The notes under the pieces were generated by a model. The model saw nothing but the letters and a program-made list of their open reading frames with translations, had not been told where the DNA came from and searched no databases. From Kribbella kalugense (GTDB taxonomy: Bacteria; Actinomycetota; Actinomycetes; Propionibacteriales; Kribbellaceae): DNA of 64,000 bases. Below are positions 25,178 to 33,223 of the stretch, one piece after another. Made by a program: the position numbers and the translations under genes. How positions within the stretch are numbered: position 1 is the stretch's first letter; each line of letters begins with the position of its first letter. The DNA lies in contig NZ_SODF01000001.1 of the NCBI RefSeq assembly GCF_004365875.1, positions 558,001 through 622,000 on the forward strand, given 5' to 3'.

Positions 25178-27151
25178 GTGCCTTTGTCTGAACAGCAACG
25201 GATCGTGCTTGAGCGGTTGGCGGAGTTGGCGGTGCCTGCGGATGAGTATCCGTCGGCGGAGGCCGGGGTGGTGGAGTTTGTTGAGCGGGTGCTGGCTGAG
25301 GATCGGCCGGACTGGGGCGGGCGGGTGTCTCGGGCGTTGGAGGTTGCGGCGGGGGCCGGGCTCGAGGAGGTGCTGGCTGACGGGGATGGCGCGTGGCTGG
25401 TTCGATTGGTGGCTCAGGGGTATTACGCGGATTCGGCGGCCTGGGGGATGGTGGGGTGGCGGACTGGGTCGTTTGAGTCCGTGCAGGCCGAGTTGGTGGT
25501 GACGCCGCGGTCGGGGTTGGCGGATCGGTACGACTGTGTGGTGGTCGGGTCGGGGGCCGGTGGGGGAGCGGCGGCTCAGGTGCTGGCCGAGTCGGGTCGG
25601 TCGGTGCTGGTCGTGGAGCTGGGTCGGTATCCGACGACGGACTCGTTGAGCCGTGATCACTTGCGGAATCCGCGGTCGGTGTCCGGGTTGCCGGCGGTCA
25701 CGGATCCGGATCCGGCCGGTCGGCCGCGGGTCTCAGTGGTGGACGGCGTACGGCGTGAGGTGTTGCCGCCGGATGGTGGGTGGGGGAACAACGCGTTCAC
25801 GGTCGGCGGCGGGACGCGGGTGTACGGCGCGCAGGCGTGGCGGTTCGTGCCACGCGACTTCAGGATGGCCACGACGTACGGCGTACCTGAGGGGAGCGCG
25901 TTGGCCGACTGGCCGATTTCGTACGACGACTTGGAGCCGTACTACTCGCTGGCCGAGCAGCGGTTCGGGGTGAGTGGTGGCGGCGTGGATCCGTGGCATG
26001 ACGCGCGGTCGATCCCGCTGCCGATGCCACCGCTGCCGCGGACCGGGCCGGCTGATCGGTTGGCGGCGGCCGCTGAGCGGTTGGGTTGGGGGACTCTCGA
26101 CGTACCGCTGCTGATCAACTCGGTCGACTATCAAGGCCGAGCCGGCTGCGTTCGATGCGGGCAGTGTGTCGGGTTCGCCTGTCCGGTCGACGCGAAGAGC
26201 GGCACGCACAACACCGCCTTGCCGGTCGCGCTCGCGACCGGGAACTGCACGCTGGTCACCGAGACGACGGCCGAGCGACTCGTCACCGACTCCGCCGGCC
26301 GCGTCACCGGTGTCGCGCTCGTCGCGAGCGATGGGTGGCGACGGACCATCTCCTGCGGGGAGGTGGTGGTTGCCGCAGGCGCCTCTGAGACGCCGCGACT
26401 GTTGCTGAACAGCGCCCACGACGGCGAGCCGCAGGGGCTCGGCAATAACCAGGATCAGGTCGGCAGGCACCTGCAGGCACATGTGTACGCCGGTGCGGTC
26501 GGACTGTTCGATGACGAGGTGGCCGATCTGGTTGGGCCGGGCGCGTCGATCGCGACCTGCGACTTCCGGCATGGGAACGACGGGATCGTGGGCGGCGGGA
26601 TGCTGGCCAACGAGTTCGTCCCGACGCCGGCTGCGACGTACGACTATCTGACCGGTGCCGGGCTGATCCCACCGGCCGGTGCGGCGGGCAAGCAGGCGAT
26701 GCGGCGTGAGGCGCGGCGGATGCTGCGGGTGGTCGGGCCGATCCAGGAGGTCTCGTCGGCGGAGTCACGCGTACGCGTTGATCCGTCGGTGGTCGACCGG
26801 TTCGGCAATCCGGTCGTGGAGATCAGCGGCTCGATCCATCCGGAGGACGTTCGGGCCCAAGCCTTCATGAGCGCCAAGGCCAAGGCCTGGCTCGAGGAGG
26901 CAGGCGCGGTCCGTACGGCGGTCGGCGGCGTCGGGACGTTGGGCCGGGCGAGCAGCGGACAACATCAGGCCGGGAGCTGCCGCATGGGCAACGACCCGGC
27001 CAGCTCGGTCACCGACCCGTACGGCCGAGTCTGGGGCCACGACAACGTCTGGATCGCCGACGCCTCGCTCCACGTCACTAACGGCGGCGTCAACCCGGTC
27101 CTGACAGTCCTCGCCAACTCACTGCGGATCGCCACCCACCTCTGTACCTAA
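25178..27151 (+). CDS. GMC oxidoreductase with fused gluconate-dehydrogenase subunit 3-like domain
   Basis: 657 residues. Residues 1 to about 115 resemble the gluconate 2-dehydrogenase small subunit (LSEQQRIVLERLAELAVP). Then follows the FAD domain (VVVGSGAGGGAAAQVL) and the GMC body. CVRCGQCVGFACPVDAKSGT is the cysteine loop of the gluconate/sorbitol dehydrogenase branch. Near the end QHQAGSCRMGNDP and VTNGGVNPVLTVLANSLR are the GMC C-terminal signatures. The enzyme oxidises a sugar or alcohol. I choose GTG 25178, which has AAGGA 8 bases upstream, rather than TTG 25172. Confidence 0.9.
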   Translation: MPLSEQQRIVLERLAELAVPADEYPSAEAGVVEFVERVLAEDRPDWGGRVSRALEVAAGAGLEEVLADGDGAWLVRLVAQGYYADSAAWGMVGWRTGSFESVQAELVVTPRSGLADRYDCVVVGSGAGGGAAAQVLAESGRSVLVVELGRYPTTDSLSRDHLRNPRSVSGLPAVTDPDPAGRPRVSVVDGVRREVLPPDGGWGNNAFTVGGGTRVYGAQAWRFVPRDFRMATTYGVPEGSALADWPISYDDLEPYYSLAEQRFGVSGGGVDPWHDARSIPLPMPPLPRTGPADRLAAAAERLGWGTLDVPLLINSVDYQGRAGCVRCGQCVGFACPVDAKSGTHNTALPVALATGNCTLVTETTAERLVTDSAGRVTGVALVASDGWRRTISCGEVVVAAGASETPRLLLNSAHDGEPQGLGNNQDQVGRHLQAHVYAGAVGLFDDEVADLVGPGASIATCDFRHGNDGIVGGGMLANEFVPTPAATYDYLTGAGLIPPAGAAGKQAMRREARRMLRVVGPIQEVSSAESRVRVDPSVVDRFGNPVVEISGSIHPEDVRAQAFMSAKAKAWLEEAGAVRTAVGGVGTLGRASSGQHQAGSCRMGNDPASSVTDPYGRVWGHDNVWIADASLHVTNGGVNPVLTVLANSLRIATHLCT

Positions 27152-27173
27152 GGACAGGAGGTGTCCGGCGCTG

Positions 27174-27231
27174 GGTAGTACACCTGAGCGTGTCCGTGTC
27201 AGTGCGTACGGTGTATTGCGGGTGTACTACC
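27174..27231. terminator. Inverted repeat between convergent genes
   Basis: GGTAGTACACC (27174-27184) and GGTGTACTACC (27221-27231) form a perfect 11-base dyad with a 36-base centre, in the 100-base gap between the convergent GMC and VOC genes. A smaller hairpin, GGACA-ggagg-TGTCC, follows the GMC stop. Probably a bidirectional terminator, although no U-tract is present. Confidence 0.45.
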
Positions 27232-27251
27232 TGTTCTTCTGTGCGTCCAGG

Positions 27252-27770
27252 TCAGCCCAGGACGCGGGAGATGCCGACGCCGCTGCGGGCTTCGCGGCCG
27301 TACTTCGCGATCTCGGCGGCGAGGTCGAGTCGGGTGATGCCGGTCTTGTTGCGGTCGGCATCGGTGAGCAGGTCGGCGGGGATGATCCAGACCACCTCGA
27401 ACTCGAGGCCGTCGGGGTCCTTGCCGTAGAGCGACTTCGTCGTCCCGTGGTCCGAGGCGCCGACGAGTGCGTCGTTGTCGGTCAGCGCGGTCGCCAGCTC
27501 CTCGAGGTCACCGAGCGTGTCGACCTCCCAGGCGAGGTGGTAGAGCCCGACCGTGCTGCGGCCGGCGCCGGACGGCCCGGCCTGCGAGCCGATCTGGAAC
27601 AGCCCGAGGTCGTGGTCGTTGCTCGACCCAGGTGCCCGGAGGAACGCCGCGCCCGGGATCGTGTCGCCGCCCTCGGTGTAGCCGAAGCCGAGGACGTCTC
27701 GGTAGAACGCGACGCTCGCCGCGACGTCGCGCACGTACAGGACCGCGTGGTTCAACCGGAAGATCGCCAT
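27252..27770 (-). CDS. VOC-family (glyoxalase/dioxygenase-like) protein
   Basis: 172 residues. LNHAVLYVRDVAASVAFYRDVLGF is the first beta-alpha-beta unit of the vicinal oxygen chelate fold, with a metal His in LNHAV. LYHLAWEVDTLGDLEEL starts the second unit, with its His, and YGKDPDGLEFEVVW supplies the Glu ligand. Such proteins are dioxygenases, lyases or resistance proteins. The start is 6 bases after a TACCAT hexamer, with no Shine-Dalgarno. Substrate unknown. Confidence 0.87.
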   Translation of the reverse strand: MAIFRLNHAVLYVRDVAASVAFYRDVLGFGYTEGGDTIPGAAFLRAPGSSNDHDLGLFQIGSQAGPSGAGRSTVGLYHLAWEVDTLGDLEELATALTDNDALVGASDHGTTKSLYGKDPDGLEFEVVWIIPADLLTDADRNKTGITRLDLAAEIAKYGREARSGVGISRVLG

Positions 27771-27776
27771 ACTGCG

Positions 27777-27782
27777 ATGGTA
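27777..27782 (-). promoter_or_regulatory. -10 hexamer TACCAT of the VOC gene
   Basis: Minus-strand TACCAT, six bases, then ATG at 27770. Confidence 0.45.
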
Positions 27783-27852
27783 GTTGAGGACTCAACCTGG
27801 TACCAGGTCCGCCGCGCCAGCCCGGTTCGCCGAGCGAGCTAGCGGCGCCGAG

Positions 27853-28554
27853 CTAGCGTCGACGTGTCGGCTTGCGCCTGCCGGTCGGAGGCTGCTTTCC
27901 GGTCTTCTTGACCGGCGTCTTCTTGGCGGGCTTCTTATCCGGCTTCTTCTCGGGCGTTGGAGCCGTGCCGCGGGTGCTGTTGGCCGTCCGGCCGCGGACG
28001 ATGCCGATGAACTGCTCCATCAGGTTAGACGGCTCGCCCTCCGGCCAGACGAGCGCGACCTGCGACTCCGGCGCGTCGGTGAGCGGCCGGTAGGTCAGGT
28101 CCTTGCGGTGGTGCAGCCTGGCCAGCGACTGCGGTACGACGAGCAACCCGGTGCCCATGGCAACCAAGGCGACCGCTTCCGTCGTAGTCGGCGGACGCTC
28201 GTCGATCAACCGACCAGGCGGTCGATCCCAATCGAGTACGTCGTCCTGCGGATGCAGCATCAGCTCGTCGGCAAGGTCGTCGACAGTGACTTCGTCGGCC
28301 GCCGTGACCAGATGATCCTTCGGGACCACGACCACCGTCTGCTCGACGTACAGCGGGATCGCGTGCAGCCCGTCGCGGTCGATCGGTAGCCGGAGCAGGG
28401 CAGTGTCGACCTCGGACCGTCGTACCAGGTCGGGCGCTTCGGCGGCGGTGACCTGGATGAGTTCGAGCGGGACCCGGGGGAGGCGCTCGGCCCAGATCCG
28501 CGCCCATTTCGCGGGGGTCACGCCGGGAACGTAGCCCAGCCGGAATCCGGTCAC
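27853..28554 (-). CDS. LysR substrate-binding-domain protein without helix-turn-helix, with basic tail
   Basis: 233 residues from GTG 28554. The whole body is a LysR effector-binding domain (FRLGYVPGVTPAKWARIW, VDTALLRLPIDRDGLHAIPLY, VALVAMGTGLLVVPQSLARL). The usual N-terminal helix-turn-helix is absent, and the upstream frame holds no good start. The last 35 residues are rich in Lys, Pro and Arg (KKPDKKPAKKTPVKKT), like histone-type tails of actinobacterial DNA-binding proteins. TAACCT lies 7 bases before the GTG. The divergent neighbour is DUF5997. The tail may bind nucleic acid in place of the lost domain. Confidence 0.78.
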   Translation of the reverse strand: MTGFRLGYVPGVTPAKWARIWAERLPRVPLELIQVTAAEAPDLVRRSEVDTALLRLPIDRDGLHAIPLYVEQTVVVVPKDHLVTAADEVTVDDLADELMLHPQDDVLDWDRPPGRLIDERPPTTTEAVALVAMGTGLLVVPQSLARLHHRKDLTYRPLTDAPESQVALVWPEGEPSNLMEQFIGIVRGRTANSTRGTAPTPEKKPDKKPAKKTPVKKTGKQPPTGRRKPTRRR

Positions 28555-28561
28555 GCCCGTC

Positions 28562-28567
28562 AGGTTA
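28562..28567 (-). promoter_or_regulatory. -10 hexamer TAACCT of the LysR-domain gene
   Basis: Minus-strand TAACCT, seven bases, then GTG at 28554. This hexamer decides the start of a gene that has no Shine-Dalgarno. Confidence 0.45.
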
Positions 28568-28590
28568 CCCGGCGTGACGGGGGCACCGAC

Positions 28591-28596
28591 TACGCT
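28591..28596 (+). promoter_or_regulatory. -10 hexamer TACGCT of the DUF5997 gene
   Basis: TACGCT, six bases, then ATG at 28603. Confidence 0.45.
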
Positions 28597-28602
28597 GCTG
28601 CC

Positions 28603-28989
28603 ATGACAGCGCGCAAGACACCCCAGAAGACTTCGCAGACGATGAAGCCGGCGACGGCGGCGAAGAAGCTGGACGTGTACCTCCCGGCCACTCCGGCGGA
28701 GTTCCAGGAGGGCGTCGTGTCGCGCGACGAGCTGAACGCGCTGCAGGCGGACCCGCCGGAGTGGCTGCAGGAGCTCCGCCGGAAGGGACCGCACCCGCGT
28801 TCAGTGGTAGCCGCCAGGCTCGGTGTCTCGATCAGCGGCCTGGCCCGCGCTGGCATCACCGAGGCACTGACCAGCGACGAGATCGACGCTATCCGGGACG
28901 ACAACCCGGACTGGCTCGAGCACGAGCGCGCCACCCAGGCCGAAGTACGCCGCCAAGAGGCCGAGCTGAAGAAGAAGTCCGCCAAGTAG
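28603..28989 (+). CDS. DUF5997-family protein
   Basis: 128 residues. The basic, Thr/Lys-rich start MTARKTPQKTSQTMKPATAAKK is followed by a helical core (LPATPAEFQEGVVSRDELNAL, PPEWLQELRRKGPHPRSVVA) and a charged helical tail ending ELKKKSAK. VVAARLGVSISGLARAGI resembles a helix-turn-helix, so the protein may bind DNA. The family has no known function to me. It is divergent from a LysR effector-domain protein with 48 bases between starts. The stop is directly next to the convergent AlaX stop. Confidence 0.75.
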   Translation: MTARKTPQKTSQTMKPATAAKKLDVYLPATPAEFQEGVVSRDELNALQADPPEWLQELRRKGPHPRSVVAARLGVSISGLARAGITEALTSDEIDAIRDDNPDWLEHERATQAEVRRQEAELKKKSAK

Positions 28990-29730
28990 TCAGCTGAAGC
29001 GGACGCGAAGGCGGCGGAAGCCGCGCCCCTTGCTTTCCATCTTGACTACGTCCATCCGGCCGATCAGCGCGGTCGACGCGACGTGGGTGCCGCCGTCGGC
29101 CTGCGTGTCGAGGCCGGCGATGTCGACGATCCGGACGATCTCGATGTCGGGCGGGAGCAGGTTGGTCGCGGTGCGGATGATGTCGGGGATCGCGAACGCC
29201 TCGTCGCGCGGCAGGTTGCTGACCGTGATCCGGCGGTCGGTGCGGATCTCGGCGTTGACCGCCTCGGCGACGCGGTCCTTGAAGTCCGGCGGTACTTCGG
29301 AGAGGTCGAAGTCCATCCGGGCGGTGAGCGGTTCCATGTTCCCGCCCGTCACGAGCGCACCGTAGTCGCGGAACACGACGCCGGTCAGCACGTGCAGCCC
29401 GGAGTGCGTCCGCATCAGCGCAGTACGCCGTTCGTCGTCGAGCGCACCCCGCACCGCCGTACCGACCGGCGGCACCGGATCACCCTCCTCGGGCACGAGG
29501 TACAGCTCGTCACCCCGGACCGTCCCCGCGATCCGCGTCCGTACGCCGCCCCACAACAACACGCCCTGGTCCGGTGGCTGCCCGCCACCGCCCGGATAGA
29601 ACGCGGACCGGTCGAGCACGATCCCGCGCTCCGGATCCACGCCGACAACCGTCGCATCCCACTCCCGCACCGACGCATCCTCGAGATCCACCCGATGCGT
29701 ATGCCCGTGCTGACTGCTCGCGTCGCTCAT
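28990..29730 (-). CDS. AlaX-type alanyl-tRNA editing protein
   Basis: 246 residues. It has the OB-like first part (DRSAFYPGGGGQPPDQG) and the editing domain of alanyl-tRNA synthetase. The zinc site motif HxxxH is THSGLHVL. The second motif reads DTQADGGTHVAST, so the Cys found at the CGGTH position of alanyl-tRNA synthetases is Asp here. Such free-standing proteins remove Ser or Gly wrongly attached to tRNA-Ala. The ATG is 8 bases after a TACGAT hexamer, and the divergent isomerase starts only 24 bases away. Confidence 0.9.
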   Translation of the reverse strand: MSDASSQHGHTHRVDLEDASVREWDATVVGVDPERGIVLDRSAFYPGGGGQPPDQGVLLWGGVRTRIAGTVRGDELYLVPEEGDPVPPVGTAVRGALDDERRTALMRTHSGLHVLTGVVFRDYGALVTGGNMEPLTARMDFDLSEVPPDFKDRVAEAVNAEIRTDRRITVSNLPRDEAFAIPDIIRTATNLLPPDIEIVRIVDIAGLDTQADGGTHVASTALIGRMDVVKMESKGRGFRRLRVRFS

Positions 29731-29738
29731 GTCTTCCG

Positions 29739-29748
29739 ATCGTAGAGT
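29739..29748. promoter_or_regulatory. Overlapping divergent -10 hexamers
   Basis: Minus-strand TACGAT (29739-29744) serves the AlaX gene (ATG 29730, 8 bases away). Plus-strand TAGAGT (29743-29748) serves the isomerase gene (ATG 29755, 6 bases away). They share two bases, so both polymerases cannot bind at once. Confidence 0.5.
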
Positions 29749-29754
29749 GCGGGC

Positions 29755-30489
29755 ATGAAGCGTCCGGTCGCGGTGCAGCTCTGGTCGGTGTTCGCGTTGG
29801 CCGAGGAGGACTTCCCGGGGGTGCTGCGGCAGCTCAGTGAGATCGGGTACGACGGCGTTGAGGCGTACGGACTGCATGGGTCGAAGCCATCCGCCGTACG
29901 CCGGTTGCTCAAGGATCTCGGCCTCGAATTGTGCAGCTCGCATGCGCCGTTCCCGTCGGGACCGGAGGCGCGACGAGTCCTCGATGAGCAGAGTGAACTC
30001 GGCGCGCCCGTGCTCGCGTGGAGTCTCGAGCCGGAGGAGTTCGCCACCGAGGACAGCATCGCGCGTGGGGTGGAGCGAGTGAACGACGCGGCGATGAACG
30101 CTCAGGCGTATCGGATGCGGATCGCGTATCACAACCACTCGGCCGAGTTCGACCGGTTGCCTGATGGGCGGCGCGCGTACGACGTTCTGCTGGACAGGCT
30201 CAGCCCGGACGTCCTGGTGGAGCTCGATATCTATTGGGCGGCCGCGGCCGGTGTTGACCCCGCTGTGGTGACCCGCGAGCTCGGTGAGAGGGTCCGCTTC
30301 CTGCATGTGAAGGACGGAGATCCTGCGGGAGCGATGGTGGCTGTCGGTCAGGGCAGCCTCGACATCCCGGCGATCCTGGCCGCGAACCCGGCGGTGGCCT
30401 GGCACATCGTCGAGCTGGATCGCTGCGACACCGACCTGATGACCGCGCTGCGGGAAAGCCACGAATATCTGGCTTCGCTTTTCGTCTAA
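29755..30489 (+). CDS. Sugar phosphate isomerase/epimerase (xylose isomerase-like TIM barrel)
   Basis: 244 residues. It has the AP endonuclease 2/xylose-isomerase-like barrel: AVQLWSVFALAEEDFPGVLRQL start, GYDGVEAYGL, and CSSHAPFP with a metal His. YHNHSAEFDRL and VELDIYWAAAAGVDP give further His, Glu and Asp ligands, and FLHVKDGDP is the next strand. It probably interconverts sugars or cyclitols such as inosose. A leaderless-type TAGAGT precedes the ATG. The following solute-binding gene has its own promoter. Confidence 0.85.
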   Translation: MKRPVAVQLWSVFALAEEDFPGVLRQLSEIGYDGVEAYGLHGSKPSAVRRLLKDLGLELCSSHAPFPSGPEARRVLDEQSELGAPVLAWSLEPEEFATEDSIARGVERVNDAAMNAQAYRMRIAYHNHSAEFDRLPDGRRAYDVLLDRLSPDVLVELDIYWAAAAGVDPAVVTRELGERVRFLHVKDGDPAGAMVAVGQGSLDIPAILAANPAVAWHIVELDRCDTDLMTALRESHEYLASLFV

Positions 30490-30493
30490 GTGG

Positions 30494-30522
30494 TTGACGT
30501 CGGCAGGGATGACTCCTGTATT
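30494..30522 (+). promoter_or_regulatory. Sigma-70-type promoter of the solute-binding operon
   Basis: TTGACG (30494-30499), 17 bases, then TGTATT (30517-30522). Transcription would begin near 30529, 22 bases before the lipoprotein ATG at 30551. Confidence 0.5.
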
Positions 30523-30550
30523 TTCGGTCATGGCCGTAAAGGGAGGTCCG

Positions 30551-31801
30551 ATGAAGATCAGCCGATTCGTGAGGGCGTTCGCCCTGCTGGCGGTGGCAGC
30601 CGTGAGTGCGTGCGGGGGTTCGGGTGCGTCGTCGTCCAAGGCGGTCGTGACGGTGTGGATGTACCCGGTGATCGCCGACGAGCAGACAGGGTCGGCGTAC
30701 TGGGGCCAGATCGAGAAGGACTTCGAGGCGGCCAATACGAACATCGACCTGCGGATCGAGCAGCAGCCGTGGGCGAACCGCGACCAGAAGCTCGCCACCG
30801 CGTTCTCCGGCGGCAAGGGTCCGGACGTGCTGCTGCTCGGTCCGGATCAGATCCCGCAGTTCGTCACGAGTGGTTCGCTCGAGCCGGTCGACAAGGTGCT
30901 CGAGGCGGACAAGGCGAAGTTCCTGCCGGGTGCGCTGGACGCGCTGACCGTCGACGGCAAGCTGTACGCCGCGCCGATCTATCACACCGTGACAACGACG
31001 ATCTACAACAAGAAGCTGCTCGCCAAGGCCGGGATCACGAAGCCGCCGGAGACCTGGGACGAGATCAAGGCGGCCGCGCCGAAGCTCAAGCAGGCGGGCG
31101 TGGCGACGCTGGACTACTCTGCCTCGCCGGAGGCCTCGCTCAACCTCAGCTTCTACCCGCTGCTGTGGCAGGCCGGCGGTTCGGTCTTCTCCTCGGACGG
31201 CAAGAAGGTGGCGTTCAACGAGGCGCCGGGTCTCGATGCGCTCACGTTTCTCAAGACTTTGTACGACGAGGGCGCGATCCCGAAGAGTGCCTTGAGCAAC
31301 GCCAATGTGGTCGCCGACCAGGCGCTCGGCAAGCAGCAGGTCGCGATGGGGTTCACCAACACGCTGGTCGACGCGAAGACGGTGACGAAGAGCTGGGGTG
31401 CTGCGAACGTGATGGTCGGCGTACCGCTGCAGGGCAAGAAGCGCGTTGGATTCGGTCTGCCTGGTGGGCTCTCGGTGAACGCCGGTTCGAAGAACGTCGA
31501 CGCGGCGGAGAAGTTCCTGAGCTTCATGACGCAGCCGAAGCAGGTCGTCAGCCTCGGGATGGCGTCGAACTTCCTCTCACCGCGGACCGACGCGCCGGTG
31601 CCGGCGAACGACGACCAGTCGAAGAAGTTCGAGGAGTCCTTGCAGTACGCGTTCTCCGGGGAGGTCAACCCGGCGGCCCGGCAGGTGATGGCGTTGCTCG
31701 GGGTCGAGATCCAGGCAGTGCTGACCGGCAAGAAGGCGCCGCAGCAGGCGCTGGACGACGCGGCCAAGCAGTCCAACGAACTGCTGTCCAGACAGCGCTG
31801 A
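30551..31801 (+). CDS. Extracellular solute-binding lipoprotein (ABC sugar type)
   Basis: 416 residues. The signal peptide ends in AVSAC followed by GGSG, a lipobox, so the protein is anchored outside the membrane. The type I solute-binding fold is seen in VVTVWMYPVIADEQTGS, FSGGKGPDVLLLGPDQIPQFV and GYGLPGGLSVNAGSKN-type segments, and the sequence resembles carbohydrate-binding proteins. GGGAGG precedes the ATG. No ABC permease or ATPase lies in this operon, so it must use a distant importer or act as a receptor. Downstream genes are two amidohydrolases and a DegT. Confidence 0.88.
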   Translation: MKISRFVRAFALLAVAAVSACGGSGASSSKAVVTVWMYPVIADEQTGSAYWGQIEKDFEAANTNIDLRIEQQPWANRDQKLATAFSGGKGPDVLLLGPDQIPQFVTSGSLEPVDKVLEADKAKFLPGALDALTVDGKLYAAPIYHTVTTTIYNKKLLAKAGITKPPETWDEIKAAAPKLKQAGVATLDYSASPEASLNLSFYPLLWQAGGSVFSSDGKKVAFNEAPGLDALTFLKTLYDEGAIPKSALSNANVVADQALGKQQVAMGFTNTLVDAKTVTKSWGAANVMVGVPLQGKKRVGFGLPGGLSVNAGSKNVDAAEKFLSFMTQPKQVVSLGMASNFLSPRTDAPVPANDDQSKKFEESLQYAFSGEVNPAARQVMALLGVEIQAVLTGKKAPQQALDDAAKQSNELLSRQR

Positions 31802-31805
31802 CCGG

Positions 31806-32477
31806 ATGCGAGTGATCGACGTCAACCGGATCGTGGGTCCGGTGCCGACAGGCGACGTACCGAGCAATGACGCGCCGGGACTGCTGGGCGAACTCGACCG
31901 GCTGGCGATCGACGCGGCCTGTGTCGTGCACTCCCACGATCTGTACTACAACCCGACCGCGGCGGCCGCGCTGCCGGCCGATCCACGGTTGATCCGCGTG
32001 CCGGTCGTCGTACCCGGACCGCTGGGGTCGACCGCGTCCGCGAAGCTGGTGCGGATGTGTCCGACTGAGCATCGGTTTCCATTGACCGGTCCGCACGGGC
32101 TCGCGGCGGCGCGGGAACTGTCAGAGTGCGGTACGTCGGTGTTGCTCACGCTGGAGAACCTGGGGGAGATCCATCGGCTCGCGACCGAGGTGCCGGCGTT
32201 GCGGATCGTGCTGATCAACACCGGATACCGCTCTCTACGCGAGCTCGCCGATCTCATGGACGTCCATCCCGAGGTGCGCGTGGACACCTCGACGCTGTGC
32301 GGTCATCTGCACGTCGAGTGGATCGCCGAGCGGTACGGCGCTCACCGGGTCCTATTCGGCACAGGCGCGCCGGTGACCGACGACGCCGGACCGCGGTTCC
32401 AGCTCGATCATCTGGAGCTGCCCGCGGCCGACGTCGAGCTGATTGCTGGCGGCAACGTTCTGGAGCTGCTCGGATGA
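31806..32477 (+). CDS. Amidohydrolase-like protein, short type
   Basis: 223 residues. It starts MRVIDVNRIVGPVP and ends with an ERYGAHRVLFGTGAPV strand that carries the late-barrel motif of TIM-barrel amidohydrolases. The early HxH metal motif is not evident, so activity is uncertain. It resembles the partial gene at 1-684. The ATG is 4 bases after the lipoprotein stop, and the stop overlaps the next ATG (ATGA), so this is one operon. Possibly it forms a complex with the complete amidohydrolase that follows. Confidence 0.7.
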   Translation: MRVIDVNRIVGPVPTGDVPSNDAPGLLGELDRLAIDAACVVHSHDLYYNPTAAAALPADPRLIRVPVVVPGPLGSTASAKLVRMCPTEHRFPLTGPHGLAAARELSECGTSVLLTLENLGEIHRLATEVPALRIVLINTGYRSLRELADLMDVHPEVRVDTSTLCGHLHVEWIAERYGAHRVLFGTGAPVTDDAGPRFQLDHLELPAADVELIAGGNVLELLG

Positions 32478-33223
32478 TCATCGACGCGCACGGGCATCTC
32501 GGATCGTGGTTCGCGTTCGCGATCCCGGACAGCTCGACCGAGAGCCTGGTCCGGGTGATGGACAGCTGCGGTGTGACGACGATGTGCGTCTCGCATCTGC
32601 TGGCGATCGGCCCGGACGCACGAGCCGGGAACGCCTTGCTATTGAAGGAAATAGAGCGTTTTCCCGGCCGTTTCCTCGGGTACGCCGTCTACGATCCGCA
32701 CGACCCGGAGGCGGCGGAACGGACCGCCGACCTGCTCGCGATGCCTGGAGTGATCGGGCTGAAGCTGCACCCGGACACGCACGAACATCCGCTGGACGGT
32801 CCGGGATATCAGCGGGCGTTCGAGCTTGCCGCCGAGCATGACTGCATCGTGCTCGCGCACGGGATGTTCGGATCGCCGTGGTGTGGTCCGGATCGGTTCG
32901 CGACGGTCGCCGCGCGGCATCCGTCGGTCGAGTTGCTGATGGGACATGCCGGGCTCTTCCCGGCGGGATTCCCGGCCGCGGCCGAGGTCGCCGTACAGCA
33001 TCCGAACGTGACGCTCGAACTCTGCGGTTCCCGGATGACCGCACGCCATTTGGCTTGGTTGGTCGAGACTGTTGGTGCGGACCGGATGGCGTTCGGCTCT
33101 GATGCGTTGTTCCTGGATCTGCGCGTCGGGCTCGGCCGGGTGCAGCTCGCGCCGATCTCTGCGGCCGACCGCGATCAGTTGCTGTTCGGCACGATGACGA
33201 GACTCCTGGAGGCACGCCGATGA
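32474..33223 (+). CDS. TIM-barrel amidohydrolase
   Basis: 249 residues. The metal-binding motif is at the start: MIIDAHGHLGSW. VIGLKLHPDTHEHPLDG and LMGHAGLFPAGF give further His positions, and RMAFGSDALFLDLRVG the late Asp. This fits the amidohydrolase 2 (COG2159) family, which includes decarboxylases and lactone or amide hydrolases. Its ATG overlaps the upstream stop, and its stop overlaps the DegT ATG, both by 4 bases. Such tight coupling suggests fixed-ratio synthesis with the DegT enzyme. Confidence 0.85.
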   Translation: MIIDAHGHLGSWFAFAIPDSSTESLVRVMDSCGVTTMCVSHLLAIGPDARAGNALLLKEIERFPGRFLGYAVYDPHDPEAAERTADLLAMPGVIGLKLHPDTHEHPLDGPGYQRAFELAAEHDCIVLAHGMFGSPWCGPDRFATVAARHPSVELLMGHAGLFPAGFPAAAEVAVQHPNVTLELCGSRMTARHLAWLVETVGADRMAFGSDALFLDLRVGLGRVQLAPISAADRDQLLFGTMTRLLEARR

